This document shows positions 34,575 to 46,385 of a stretch of 64,000 nt of DNA, piece after piece. Positions within the stretch are counted from its first letter, which is position 1. The number at the start of each line of letters is the position of its first letter. The notes under the pieces are model-generated. The model was not told the origin of the DNA, made no database searches, and saw only the letters and a list, made by a program, of their open reading frames with translations. Source of the stretch: Ovis canadensis (Eukaryota > Chordata > Mammalia > Artiodactyla > Bovidae). The DNA is taken from positions 20,004,501 through 20,068,500 of the forward strand of contig NC_091255.1 of NCBI RefSeq assembly GCF_042477335.2. Reading direction: 5' to 3'. Position numbers and translations under genes: made by a program.

Positions 34575-36350
34575 ATTCAGTTCAGTTCAGCTCAGTCACT
34601 CAGTTGTCTCCAACTCTTTGAAACCCCATGAATCACAGCACGCCAGGCCTCCCTGTCTATCACCAACTCCTGGAGTTCACTCAAACTCATGTCCATCGAG
34701 TCCGTGATGCCATCCAACCATCTCATCCTCTGTCATCCCCTTCTCCTCCTGCCCCCAAACCCTCCCAGTATCAGGGTCTTTTCCAATGAGTCAACTCTTC
34801 GCATGAGGTGGCCAAAGTATTGGAGTTTCAGCTTCAACATCAGTCCCTCCAATGAACACCCAGGACTGATCTCCTTTAGGATGGACTGGTTGGATCTCCT
34901 TGCAGTCCAAGGGACTCTCAAGAATCTTCTCCAACACCACAGTTCAAAAGCATCAATTCTTCAGCACTCAGCTTTCTTCACAGGCCAACTCTCATATCCA
35001 TACATGACCACGGGAAAAACCATAGCCTTGACTAGACGGACCTTTGTTGGCAAAGTAATAGCTCTGCTTTTCAATATGTTATCTAGGTTGGTCATAACTT
35101 TCCTTCCAAGGAGTAAGCGTCTTTTAATTTCAAGGCTGCAGTCACCATCTGCAGTGATTTTGGAGCCCCCCAAAAATAAAGTCTGACAATGTTTCCACTG
35201 TTTCCCCTTCCATTCCCCATGAAGTGATGGGACCAGATGCCATGATCTTCGTTTTCTGAATGTTGAGCCTTAAGCCAACTTTTTTCGCTCTCCTCTTTCA
35301 CTTTCATCAAGAGGCTTTTGAGTTCCTCTTCACTTTCTGCCATAAGGGTGGTGTCATCTGCATATCTGAGGATATTGATATTTCTCCCAGCAATCTTGAT
35401 TCCAGCTTGTGCTTCTTCCAGCCCAGCATTTCTCATGATATACTCTGCATATAAGTTACATAAGCAGGGTCACAATATACAGCCTTGATGTACTCCTTTT
35501 CCTATTTGGAACCAGTCTGTTGTTCCATGTCCAGTTCTAACTGTTGCTTCCTGACCTGCATATAGGTTTCTCAAGAGGCAGGTCAGGTGGTCTGGTATTC
35601 CCATCTCTTTCAGAATTTTCCACAGTCTACTGTGATCCACACAGTCAAAGGCTTTGGTATAGTCAATAAAGCAGAAATAGATGTTTTTCTGGAACTCTCT
35701 TGCTTTTTCGATGATCCAGCAGATGTTGGCAATTTGATCTCTGCTTCCTCTGCCTTTTCTAAAACCAACCTGAACATCTGGAAGTTCACAGTTCACGTAT
35801 TGCTGAAGCCTGGCTTGGAGAATTTTGAGCATTACTTTACTAGCTTGTGAGATGAGCGCAATTGTGCAGTAGTTCGAGCATTCTTTGGCATTGCCTTTCT
35901 TTGGGATTGGAATGAAAACTGACCTTTTCCAGTCCTGTGGCCACTGCTGAGTTTTCCAAATTTGCTGACATATTGAGTGCAGCACTTTCACACCATCATC
36001 TTCCAGGATTTGAAAGAGCTCAACTGGAATTCCATCAGCTCCACTAGCTTTGTTTGTAGTGATGCTTTCTAAGGCCCACTTGACTTCACATTTCAGGATG
36101 TCTGGCTCTAGGTGAGTGATCACACCATTGTGATTATCTGGGTCGTGAAGCTCTTTTTTGTACAGTTCTTGTGTGTATTCTTGCCACCTCTTCTTAATAT
36201 CTTCTGCTTCTGTTAGGTCCATACAATTTCTGTCCTTTATCGAGCCCATCTTTGCATGAAATGTTCCCTTGGTATCTCTAATTTTCTTGAAGAGATCTCT
36301 GGTCTTTCCCATTCTGTTGTTTTCCTCTATTTCTTTGCATTTGGCTTCTA
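34575..36350 (-). mobile_element. BovB LINE, long 5'-truncated copy
   Basis: About 1.8 kb of BovB (RTE clade) on the minus strand. It runs from the 3' tail (CAGTTCAGTTCAGCTCAG) through the reverse transcriptase domain. The translated frame at 36399-35470 contains DYTKAFDCVDHSRLWKI and the next frame carries the catalytic YADDTT (about 35360). A premature stop follows GVHQGCIL, a frameshift follows EESEK, and another stop follows KKAEC, so the copy is dead. It forms an inverted pair with 37494-39190. Confidence 0.93.
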
Positions 36351-37493
36351 GATTCCAGGGCCTGGCTTCTAGAAGCCATCGGACTCCAGGAGTCTGCACA
36401 GACCACTTTCTATTTGTGTGACTTCGGGAAGATCTCTTTACTTCCCTGAGCCTCAGTTTCCTTATTTATAAAAAGGGCGCGCTGATCCCACTTCCTCTGT
36501 TTCTGTTCCTCAGGGCTACTGCCAGCTCAGGTACGAAACTGTCAAGTGTGCGCATAGGCAGGAAGTCGGAGGAGAGAAGGGGTGGAGAGTGAACAAGATG
36601 CAGGCAGGCACTGTGAGAGAGCTGTGTTCAGGGGACTTTGGGGTCTGAGAAGCAGGGTGGGGTGGGGATTTGGAGTTAGTTTTGGAGGCTTTACTGACAG
36701 CTGGTTGAGTCTGGACGGCAGCCAGCCGCCATGAGGTGAAAGGGTGGGTTGTGAAGGAGAGTCTGCTACAGGGATCCAGGACCTCGGCAGATTGTCTTCA
36801 GCTTCTCAGCTGGGCCCTGGGCTCCTCGCTGAGTCTGAGACAGAGTTCCCTAGGACAGGCCCTCCAGGTAGGTGAGGGGTCCAGTGGGGTGTGGGGACTT
36901 ACTGGCAAATTTTTGTCAATGTCCACAAGAGAGAAGGATGATACAGGAGGCACGCACTAAATTGCTCTTTCCGGAAGCCCCTGGGAAATCAGAGAACCAG
37001 CTTCTCATTTGGTGCACCCCCCCACCCCAATTCACTGCAGCCAGCTCATCTGAACCTCCAGCAGTCTGGAGGGAGGTCGACTCTTCTCTTCCCTCCCCTC
37101 CATCTGCTCTTTCTATCATCCCCAGGCATTTCTTTTCCTCTGTGACACTCTGGCTAGTATCTTACACTATACTGACCTCTTCCTTGCTCCAAAAAAGTTC
37201 TTTTTCTGCCAGGACCACACCCTTTCTTGGCCAACCCTTTAACCGATTTTGTAACAGGAGGGAAGCGGGCAGGGCACAACTTTTGAAAGACTGCCATAGC
37301 CCAAGGACACAACTTGAACGCATTAGAATCAAATGGGACCAAGTTGGCCGACAAGGCCAGGCCTTGATCTTCAATCAGCAAGTGAAATGACACACCCAGA
37401 AGTGCCATGACAGTTCCAAGCCACTGTTAAGAGACCAAGGAGTGGGTGGTGGCCCAAATCCTAGAAATCTCCGCCCCTTCCCAAAAATAGTTG
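36351..37493. other. Spacer between opposed BovB copies
   Basis: Contains a MIR relic at about 36405-36485 (GTGTGACTTCGGGAAGATC, GAGCCTCAGTTTCCTTATT). The rest (36490-37490) is unique with no recognised gene. A 172-codon plus frame at 36872-37390 has no domain. Confidence 0.55.
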
Positions 37494-39190
37494 GAATGTT
37501 CATGCAAAGATGGGCTCGATGAGGGACAGAAATGGTATGGACCTAACAGAAGCAGAAGATATTAAGAAGAGGTGGCAAGAATACACACAAGAACTGTACA
37601 AAAAAGATCTTCATGACCCAGATAATTACAATGGTGTGATCACTCACCTAGAGCCAGACATCCTGAAATGTGAAGTCAAGTGGGCCTTAGAAAGCATCAC
37701 TACGAACAAAGCTAGTGGAGCTGATGGAATTCCAGTTGAGCTCTTTCAAATCCTGGAAGATGATGGTGTGAAAGTGTTGCACTCAATATGTCAGCAAATT
37801 TGGAAAACTCAGCAGTGGCCACAGGACTGGAAAAGGTCAGTTTTCATTCCAATCCCAAAGAAAGGCAATGCCAAAGAATGCTCAAACTACTGCACAATTG
37901 CACTCCTCTCACAAGCTAGTAAAGTAATGCTCAAAATTCTCCAAGCCAGGCTTCAGCAATACGTGAACTGTGAACTTCCAGATGTTCAGGTTGGTTTTAG
38001 AAAAGGCAGAGGAAGCAGAGATCAAATTGCCAACATCTGCTGGATCATCGAAAAAGCAAGAGAGTTCCAGAAAAACATCTATTTCTGCTTTATTGACTAT
38101 ACCAAAGCCTTTGACTGTGTGGATCACAGCAGACTGTGGAAAATTCTGAAAGGGATGGGACTACCAGACCACCTGACCTGCCTCTTGAGAAACCTATATG
38201 CAGGTCAGGAAGCAACAGTTAGAACTGGACATGGAACAACAGACTGGTTCCAAATAGGAAAAGGAGTACATCAAGGCTGTATATTGTGACCCTGCTTATG
38301 TAACTTATATGCAGAGTATATCATGAGAAATGCTGGGCTGGAAGAAGCACAAGCTGGAATCAGCACAAGCTGGAATCAAGATTGCTGGGAGAGATATCAA
38401 TAATGTCAGATATGCAGATGACACCACCCTTATGACAGAAAGTGAAGAGGAACTCAAAAGCCTCTTGATGAAAGTGAAAGAGGAGAGCGAAAAAGTTGGC
38501 TTAAGGCTCAACATTCAGAAAACGAAGATCATGGCATCTGGTCCCATCACTTCATGGGGAATGGAAGGGGAAACAGTGGAAACATTGTCAGACTTTATTT
38601 TGGGGGTCTCCAAAATCACTGCAGATGGTGACTGCAGCCTTGAAATTAAAAGACGCTTACTCCTTGGAAGGAAAGTTATGACCAACCTAGATAACATATT
38701 GAAAAGCAGAGCTATTACTTTGCCAACAAAGGTCCGTCTAGTCAAGGCTATGGTTTTTCCCGTGGTCATGTATGGATGTGAGAGCTGGCCTGTGAAGGAA
38801 GCTGAGTGCTGAAGAATTGATGCTTTTGAACTGTGGTGTTGGAGAAGATTCTTGAGAGTCCCTTGGACTGCAAGGAGATCCAACCAGTCCATCCTAAAGG
38901 AGATCAGTCCTGGGTGTTCATTGGAGGGACTGATGTTGAAGCTGAAACTCCAATACTTTGGCCACCTCATGCGAAGAGTTGACTCATTGGAAAAGACCCT
39001 GATACTGGGAGGGATTGGGGGCAGGAGGAGAAGGGGATGACAGAGGATGAGATGGTTGGATGGCATCACGGACTCGATGGACATGAGTTTGAGTGAACTC
39101 CAGGAGTTGGTGATAGACAGGGAGGCCTGCTGCAATTCATGGGGTCGCAAGGAGTCGGACATGACTGAGTGACTGATCTGAACTGAACTG
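37494..39190 (+). mobile_element. BovB LINE, long 5'-truncated copy, opposite orientation
   Basis: Plus-strand BovB beginning at ATGTTCATGCAAAGATGGG and ending in CTGAACTGAACTGCACTG. The frame 37510-38289 holds FIDYTKAFDCVDHSRLW, and the next frame (38330-38812) holds RYADDTTLM. It shares with 34575-36350 the same stop after GVHQGCIL, the same stop after AEC and several uncommon substitutions (CELPDVQVGF, FQILEDDGVK). It has its own 12-bp tandem slip near 38350 (AGCTGGAATCAGCACAAGC). Confidence 0.93.
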
Positions 39191-39284
39191 CACTGAGTGC
39201 CGTTGTCGCCTCTCTGCCAGCACAGGACAAGCTGTTGGCTTCTGCAGTTTGGCCAGAGGTGCTCTGGGGGCATCCTGGGTGCAG

Positions 39285-39605
39285 CTGTCAAGAGTTTGGC
39301 CTCTGGACTCATGTGCCTTGGATATTACCTTGGGTAATTTAGCCTCTCTGGGCCTCAGTTTCCTCATCTGTAAAATAAGCAAATAAAAAAGAAAGAAAGT
39401 AAAAGTTTTAGTCTCTAACTTGTGTTTCTTTGCAACCCCAGGGACTGTAGCCCACCAAGCTCCTCTATCCCTGGAATTCTCCAGGCAAGAATACTAGAGT
39501 GAGTTGCCATTCCCTTCTCCAGGGGATCTTCTCGACCCAGAGATCAAACCTGGGTCTCCTGCATTGCAGGTGGATTCTTTACTGTCTGAACCACCAGGGA
39601 AGCCA
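39285..39605. mobile_element. MIR relic and antisense Bov-tA SINE
   Basis: MIR at about 39290-39385 (CTCTCTGGGCCTCAGTTTCC, TCATCTGTAAAATAAGC), then an antisense Bov-tA to 39604 (CATTGCAGGTGGATTCTTTA, CCACCAGGGAAGCC). Confidence 0.8.
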
Positions 39606-40189
39606 TAAAATGAGCAAAATAATACCCATTTATGTAATCAGATCATTAGATATTCGGAAAGCATTTAGAACACAACCTAGTAAATAGATTTACTAGAAAG
39701 AAAATCAGTGAACCCAGGGATTTAGGCAGGATAGCACTTGGTTGAAAAAGACGAGATCCAATCACTCATGGTGCTGCTGCTTTAGAGTCAGTATCTGCCT
39801 TACAGGAAACCTGCCAGTCACAGCAGGCTGCAGAGGAAACAGAAGAGCCAAGCACTGCCAACATTGTACCATATTCCCTTCACTTCTTTCTTTCTTAAAA
39901 AAATTTTTTTAATGTATTAAATTTTAATGAAATAGATCTAGAAAAGTCAGTCATCAGCTTTTCAGATGAGGGTCATTTTGATGAACCATTGAGCGCCTTT
40001 TGTGCCTATATAAGAATTGGTGTCTGGTTTTTTTTTTTCTAATGTTTTTAGGGTTTTATCCCCTTTCCAATTAATATTTAGTTCATTACTTGTGCTCTTG
40101 GCTACTTGTAACAGCGAAGAGTGGGAACACAGAAATGTTACTTAATCATGACCACTTACCAAATTGTATGAGTGGTGTGATCCAAGTTT
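39606..40189. other. Intergenic, unassigned
   Basis: AT-rich. Nothing recognised as coding or as a definite repeat. Confidence 0.4.
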
Positions 40190-40380
40190 TATAAAAAATT
40201 AGTTACATCTCAGCAGGAGTACATGGCAAGGTGTGACCAGTAGTTGCCCCAGGGAAGATAGGGTTGGGGGTGTTCTACTTTGTTCTTTTGTGGGTTATGT
40301 TTTCCTTTGGCTCACCTGTAAATTTTTCTATAATGCATATGTATTGCTATTTTTATTACAAAAATAGAAATAAGAACCAT
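40190..40380 (+). mobile_element. Old L1 3' end
   Basis: GTGACCAGTAGTTGCCCCAG, then TTCTATAATGCATATGTATTGC and an A-rich end resemble an L1M 3' UTR. Confidence 0.5.
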
Positions 40381-40441
40381 AATGATAAACAGTAGGTAGC
40401 TTTAGACACTTACCGTATGCCCGTGTAATTAAATCCTTGAT

Positions 40442-40672
40442 ACTGGTTTCCCAGGTGGCGCTAGTGGTAAAGAATCTGCCTGCCAATACAGGAAACGCAA
40501 GAGACGAGGAGGATTCGATCCGTGGGTTGGAAAGATTCCCTGGAGGAGGAAATGGCTACCTGCTCCAATATTCTTGCCTGAAAAATTCCATGGACAGAGG
40601 AGCCTGGCAGGCTACAGTCCATGGAGTCGCAAAGAGTCAGACATGGCTGAGCAACCGAGCACGCACGCACAC
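40442..40672 (+). mobile_element. Bov-tA SINE
   Basis: GGTTTCCCAGGTGGCGCTAG to GAGTCAGACATGGCTGAGC, near-complete. Confidence 0.9.
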
Positions 40673-40764
40673 ATCTCCATTAGCTCATTACACTAAGTAA
40701 ACGTAAACTATGAATTCCCTAAGTGGGTGCATCAGCTTAATGCAGGCGCTGTTATCCACTTAAA

Positions 40765-41205
40765 AAAAAAAAACTTTTATTTCAGAATAGACTTATAGAA
40801 AAGTTGCAATTGGAGTTCCCCAGTGGCCTAATGGCTAGGATTCCAAGCTTTCACTGCTGTGATCCGGATTCAATCCCTGGTCAGGAAACAGATCCTGCAA
40901 GTCACCCAGCGAGGTCAGAAAAACAAAGGTGCAAAGATGGGCACCCCAGATAGCTCACCTCCAGTCTCCCCTACTGTTAGCATCTTTTACACCACATGAA
41001 TAGGGTATATTCGTCTAAACTAGTGAGTGAATATTATACATTGTTAACCAAATAGAGGCTACCCTTACTTGATTCAGATTTCCTTAGTTTTTGCTTCCTG
41101 TCCTTTTTCTGCTCCGGGATCCCATCCAGCATACCACATCACAGTCAGTCATCGTCTCTCCTGAGGCTCCTCTTGGCTGAGACAGTCAGCTTTCCTTGTG
41201 CTCAA
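40765..41205 (-). mobile_element. Old L1 3' UTR split by CHR SINE
   Basis: Antisense L1M text (CCCCTACTGTTAGCATCTTT, then CCTTTTTCTGCTCCGGGATC and CATCCAGCATACCACATCAC) is interrupted at about 40812-40925 by a plus-strand CHR-type SINE (GAGTTCCCCAGTGGCCTAAT, then CAATCCCTGGTCAGGAAAC). Confidence 0.7.
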
Positions 41206-41228
41206 CAACCTCACAGCTTTAAAGACTG

Positions 41229-41430
41229 TGTGTCAGTTGCTCAGTTACTCAGTTGATCTCTTTGTGACCCCATGGACTGTGGCCCTCCAGGCTCCTCTGT
41301 CTGTGGGATTCTCCAGGCAACCGGAGTGTGTTGCGATGCCTTCCTCCAGGAGATCGTCCCAATCCAGGGATCAAACCCTCATCTCTTAACGTCTACTGCT
41401 TTGGCAGGCGGGGCTCTTTAAAACTACACC
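41229..41430 (-). mobile_element. Bov-tA SINE
   Basis: TTGCTCAGTTACTCAGTTG to CTTTGGCAGGCGGGGCTCTTT. The tRNA part is eroded. Confidence 0.8.
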
Positions 41431-42065
41431 ACCAAAAAATTAATGAATAAATAAATAAAGAAAACTACGCCACCGCTGGTCAGGTATGTGGATTCTGCCC
41501 CTTGATTGGGGTTTGCCTCATGTGCTTCTCCTGATTAGACTAGGGTCGTGGGTTTGCGAGAGGAAACCCTCAGAGGTTTCAGAAGCGCCCTTCTCATCAC
41601 ATCCGACCAGAGGGACGTGTTACCCAGATGACTTACCACTGATGATACTGACCTTGATCACTCGGGTGAGGTAGTGTTTGCCAGGTTTCAACTGGGATGT
41701 TCTCTGCTTTTTTGGGAGCAGAGCAAAGTCAGGCAGAGCTAGAAGCCAAGCACCTCCCTCAGAGTCCAGGGCCCCATCCTGCTCCCTGGCTGGGGGGCCT
41801 CTGCCCTGGACCCTCTTCTGTGGTGGGAGATGCTGACTCAAGACCTTCCCGTCTCTTGCTGTGCTCGGCCTGGTGTCTGTGCGCCTCCTCAGAGGCGGTG
41901 GTCTTGCTTCTGCCAACACAAGAGGAAGCAGGGGAGCTCTGGGGGGCCCCCAGCCTCTCCCCTCGGACCCCACCAGTCAAAGACAGGACCAAAGTCAGGA
42001 GGAAACACCCATGCAAGACGGACACCCTGGGGTGCACACATGCAGCCCCAGGGGGCCTAGACCAA
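41431..42065. other. Intergenic, unique
   Basis: No gene recognised. GC-rich frames on both strands (41620-42089) show no domain. Confidence 0.45.
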
Positions 42066-42286
42066 GGTTTCTCAACCTCCCACTGTTGACGTTTGGGGCC
42101 AAATAATGCCTTGTAGTGGGTAGTGGGGCTGCCCTGTGGTTGCAGGACGCTCAGCAGTGTCCTGTCCCTCTCCGGGGGCCTTGAACATCCCTACTCCAGG
42201 TTATGGAAACCCCAAATATCCCCAAGCACTGCCAGTGTCCTTTGGGAGGGAGGTCAAAAATCACCCTCATGTAGAAACACTGGCCG
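42066..42286 (+). mobile_element. MER20 hAT-Charlie relic
   Basis: CAAGGTTTCTCAACCTCCCA, then GGGGCCAAATAATGCCTTG, GCAGGACGCTCAGCAGTGTC and GTAGAAACACTGGC follow MER20 end to end. Confidence 0.75.
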
Positions 42287-42399
42287 AAACAGACAACTGC
42301 TGGGTTCTGAGGATAGTGTCTGCCTTGATTACATTCTTTTCCAGAAATATATTCCTATTTATTCAATGTGTAACCAACTGTGACTTGATTTGTATACTT

Positions 42400-42560
42400 T
42401 TAAGATTGAAAGCAAAAGGAGAGGGCGGCAGAGGATGAGACTCAGTGGACGTGAATTTGAGCAAACTCCAGGAGACGGGGGAGGAGAGGGAGGCCTGGTA
42501 TGCTGCAGTCCATGGGGTCACAAGGAGTCAAACATGACTTGGCCATTGAACAACAATGAC
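42400..42560 (+). mobile_element. BovB 3' fragment
   Basis: GGCGGCAGAGGATGAGAC, GAGGGAGGCCTGGTATGCTG and CATGGGGTCACAAGGAGTC are the last 150 bases of BovB, diverged. Confidence 0.7.
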
Positions 42561-43275
42561 AACAAAGCAACTTTTCACATCAGCGATTTACAAACTTTTT
42601 ATCAGAGCATGATGTCCTAATTTGGGGGTTTTAAACTATGGTCTCCGTGGCCTGTTCTCAAAGAAAGGATAGCAATCATCTTACAGCTAAGACTTGAACT
42701 CCTATCCTTGACCCAAAGTTCCAGTGTCCTGGGGAAGAATCTGCTTGGCTTTGGGAAAGGGTGTAGCTGCTGACCCGAGGCGTTGGGGCATCTCTGGCAG
42801 TGACACAGACCCTTCCTGAATGTTGTCTCTGCACCACACAGCCTCCTGGTGGGCAGGGGATTTGCCCGTGCAAGCAGGATGGCAGCTTGCTGAGCAGGGG
42901 GTGCTCACAGCCCCGGTGAGTCTTCTGTGGCCTAAGTGAGCGCAGGATGGAACATCCCCCCCAACACATCCATCCAGACAGAGTGGGCAGTGTGTTTCCT
43001 AGGTTAGCACTGAGTTCTCAGGCCAGAGGAGCAGACACTGTCTCATCAAAAGATACATGTATTTGGTCCGTATGGTGGTCTCAAAAAGACATTTGCCCTT
43101 CTAAAAGATGGTGGAATTGAAGCAGAAAGCCCTGTTTTTTGCTTTTCCCAGGATGGACCAATAAGGGGAGAGTCAACCAGACAGGCGTACTTCTGGCAGA
43201 CAGGCGAGGTCTGGGGATGGAGGGAGAGAAGATGTTGGTAAACTTTGACTCTCACTGACCAGAGGCAGAGTGGGT
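42561..43275. other. Intergenic, unassigned
   Basis: Nothing recognised as gene or definite repeat. Confidence 0.4.
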
Positions 43276-44635
43276 AATTCAGTTCAGTTCAGCCGCTCAG
43301 TTGTGTCCAACTCTTTGTGACCCCATGGACTGCAGCACACCAGGCTCCCCTGTCCCTCACCAATTCCTGGAGCTTGCTCAAACTCATGTCTACCAAGTTG
43401 GTGATGCCATTCAACCATCTCATCCATCCTCTGTCATTCCCTTCTCCTCCTATCTTTAATATTTCCCAGCATCAGGGTCTTTTCCAATGAGTCGGTTCTT
43501 CGCATGAGGTGGCCAAAGGATTGGAGTTTCCACTTCAGCACCAGTCTTTCCAATGAATATTCAGGACTGATTTCCTTTAGGATGGACTGGTTTGATCTTC
43601 TTGCAGCCCAAGGGACTCTCTCAAGAGTCTTCTCCAACACCACAGTTCAAAAGCATCAGTTCTTTGGCACTCAGCTTTCTTTATGGTCCAACTCTCACAT
43701 CCATACATGCCTGCTGGAAAAACCATGGCTTTGACTAGATGGATCATCGTTGGCAAAGTAATGTCTCTGCTTTTTAATATGATGTCTAGGTTCATCATAC
43801 CTTTTCTTCCAAGGAGCAAGCATCTTTTAATTTCAGGGCTGCAATCACCATCTGCAGTGATTTTGGAGCCTGAAAAAATAAAGTCTGACACTGTTTCCAC
43901 TGTTTCCCCATTATTTGCCATAAAGTGATGGGACCAGAAGCCATGAACTTTGTTTTTTGAATGTTGAGTTTTAAGCCAACTTTTCACTCCTCTTTCACTT
44001 TCATCAGGAGGTTTTTCAGTTCCTCTTCACTTTCTGCCATAAGGGTGGTGTCATCTGCATATCTGACATTATTGATATTTCTCCCAGCAGTCTTGATTCC
44101 AGCTTGTGACTCATTCAGCCTGGTGATTCACATGATGTACTCTGCATATAAGTTAAATAAGCAGGGTGACAATATACAGCCTTGATGTACTTCTTTCCTG
44201 ATTTGGAACCAGTCCATTGTCCCATGTCTGGTTCTAACTGTTGCTTCTTGATGTGCATAAAGATTTCTCAGGAGGCAGGTCAGGTGGTCTGGTGTTCCCA
44301 TCTCTTTCAGAATTTTCCACAGTTTGTTGTGATCCACACAGTCAAAGCTTTGGCATAGTCAATAAAGCAGAAATAGATGTTTTTCTGGAACTCTCTTGTT
44401 TTTTTCGATGATCCAGCAGATGTTGGCAATTTGATCTCTGGCTCCTCTGCCTTTTCTAAATCCAACGTGAACATCAGGAAGTTCACGGTTCACGTATTGC
44501 TGAAGCCTGGCTTGGAGAATTTTGAGCGTTACTTTATTAGCGTGTGAGATGAGTGCAATTGTGCGGTAGTTTGAGCATTCTTTGGCATTGCCTTTCTTTG
44601 GGATTGGAAAGAAAACTGACCTTTTCCAGTCCTGG
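43276..44635 (-). mobile_element. BovB LINE, 5'-truncated copy
   Basis: Starts with CAGTTCAGTTCAGCCGCTC and runs antisense through the C-terminal region, YADDT-coding segment (about 44045) and part of the reverse transcriptase domain, ending within FIPIPKKGN-coding text. It has different private substitutions and an 8-base insertion relative to the opposed pair at 34.6-39.2 kb, so it is an independent insertion. Confidence 0.92.
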
Positions 44636-44689
44636 TACTCCCTTCCAGTTCAAAGTTCTTTTCTTTGGCCATGTACAGCATTCCCACCT

Positions 44690-45052
44690 GTGCCTGAAAT
44701 GGAGATCAAGTCAAACCTTTCTCTAAACTTACCTGATCTGAAGATTTACCTGGGCACTTGTTGAAAATAAAGATTCCCAGGCTCTTTCAGCGATTCTGAC
44801 TTAGGTCAGGGACTGGGCCCAGATGTTTCTAGTATCTCATGGGCTTCCCTGGTGACCCAGTGGTAAAGAATCTGCCTGCTAAGCAGGACATTCATGTTTG
44901 ATCCCTGTGTGGGGAAGATCCCGTAGAGGAGGAAATGGCAACCCACTCCAGTATTCTTGCCTGAGAAATCCCATGAACAGAAGAGCCTGCTGGGCTGAGG
45001 TCCATAGGATCGCAAAGAATGGGACATGACATAGCATCTGAACAACAGCAAT
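44690..45052. mobile_element. MER5-type relic followed by Bov-tA SINE
   Basis: About 44715-44830 (ACCTGGGCACTTGTTGAAAAT, GATTCCCAGGCTC) is MER5-like on the plus strand. A plus-strand Bov-tA follows at about 44838-45050 (TGGGCTTCCCTGGTGACCCAG). Confidence 0.65.
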
Positions 45053-45351
45053 AAGCACAAGGCAAGCTGGGCAACACCGAGGAGGCAAATTTGTATTCTT
45101 TGCCCCTGGCATGTTCTTTTCATCTAGTTCCTCTCTCTCTTTGAGAATTTGGCAAGTCCTGGTACTACCTGGGGCTCCTGAGGATGGGACTTATCCATCT
45201 CTAGGGTCGACCAGATGCCTACACTGAGGGAAGTTCAATACATTTTTGTGGACTAAGTAACTTCTCAAATAGACCTCCTCCCAGGCAAGTCCCATATCCT
45301 ATTTTTATTGGAGTAGAAGATGAAGTATTCAAGACACAAACTTCATAGAAT
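45053..45351. other. Intergenic, unassigned
   Basis: Nothing recognised. Confidence 0.4.
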
Positions 45352-46385
45352 TTTCTTTTTAATCAACTTCATTGAGATACAGTTTTACATACAATAGATG
45401 GCACCCATTTAAAGTATCTATTGGATGAGTTCTGACAAGCGACAAGTTCTGACAAGTTCAGCATTGATATAACCACAAAAACAAGATAAAGACTATTCCA
45501 TCATATCCAAGAGTCCTGTCTTGTCCCTCTGCAGATAGTCCCCATTTGCATCAGCTCCAGGAAACTTTTCCCTGGCAACTCCCTATCACTATAGATTAGT
45601 TTGCATTCTCTATCAGTTCAGTTCAGTCGGTCAGTTGTGTCTGATTCCTTGGAACCCCATGGACTGCAGCACACCAGGCCTCCCTGTCCATCACCAACTC
45701 CTGGAGCTTGCTCAAACTCGTGTCCATAGAGTTGGTGATGCCATTCAACCATCTCATCCTCTGTCATCCCCTTCTCCTCCTACCTTCAATCTTTCCCAGC
45801 ATCAGGATCTTTTCCAATGAGTCAGTTCTTCACATGAGGTGGCCAAAGGATTGATATTTCCAATTCAGCATCAGTCCTTCCAATGCATATTCAGGACTGA
45901 TTTCCTCCAGGATGGACTGACTGGATCCCCTTGCTGTCCAAGGGACTCTCAAGAGTCTTCTCCAACACCACAGCTCAAAAGCATCCATTCTTCGGTGCTC
46001 CGCTTTCTTTATAGTCATCCGTACATGACCACTGGAAAAACCATAGCTTTGACTAGATGGACTTTTTGTCAGCATTCTCTGTAATTACACGTAAACAGAA
46101 TCACACAGTATGTAGTCTTTTGTGTCTGGCTTCTCTCTAAAATCTAATGATTTTAGATTCATCCATCCATATGAATCCATACTTAGATTCATTCATTCAT
46201 TCATCCATCCATCCATTCATCCATGTGATACATTTATTGGTGAGTAGTGTTCCATTGTATGGATATAACCACAATTTGTTTATTCAGTCACCTGGTAATG
46301 GGCATTTAGATTGCTTCCAGATTTGGCTGTTGTAAATAAAACGTCCATAAACGTTCATGTACAAGTTTTTGTGTGGAAATACGTT
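45352..46385 (-). mobile_element. Old L1 3' end split by BovB
   Basis: Antisense L1M text (TCAACTTCATTGAGATACAG, then GTTTGCATTCTC) is interrupted by BovB and resumes at 46081 (CAGAATCACACAGTATGTAG, then CATTTAGATTGCTTCCAGAT). The (ATTC)n/(ATCC)n tract at 46186-46222 lies within it. Confidence 0.8.
45612..46071 (-). mobile_element. BovB LINE 3' part with target duplication
   Basis: GCATTCTCT occurs at 45603-45611 and 46072-46080 on either side, a 9-bp target-site duplication that fixes both ends of this 5'-truncated insertion. Confidence 0.93.

Noticed and set aside
34689-36399. Reverse transcriptase-like genes as a possible novel system
   Set aside because: The YADDT-bearing frames here and at 37510-38812 are 5'-truncated, stop-bearing BovB LINE fragments, common in ruminants.
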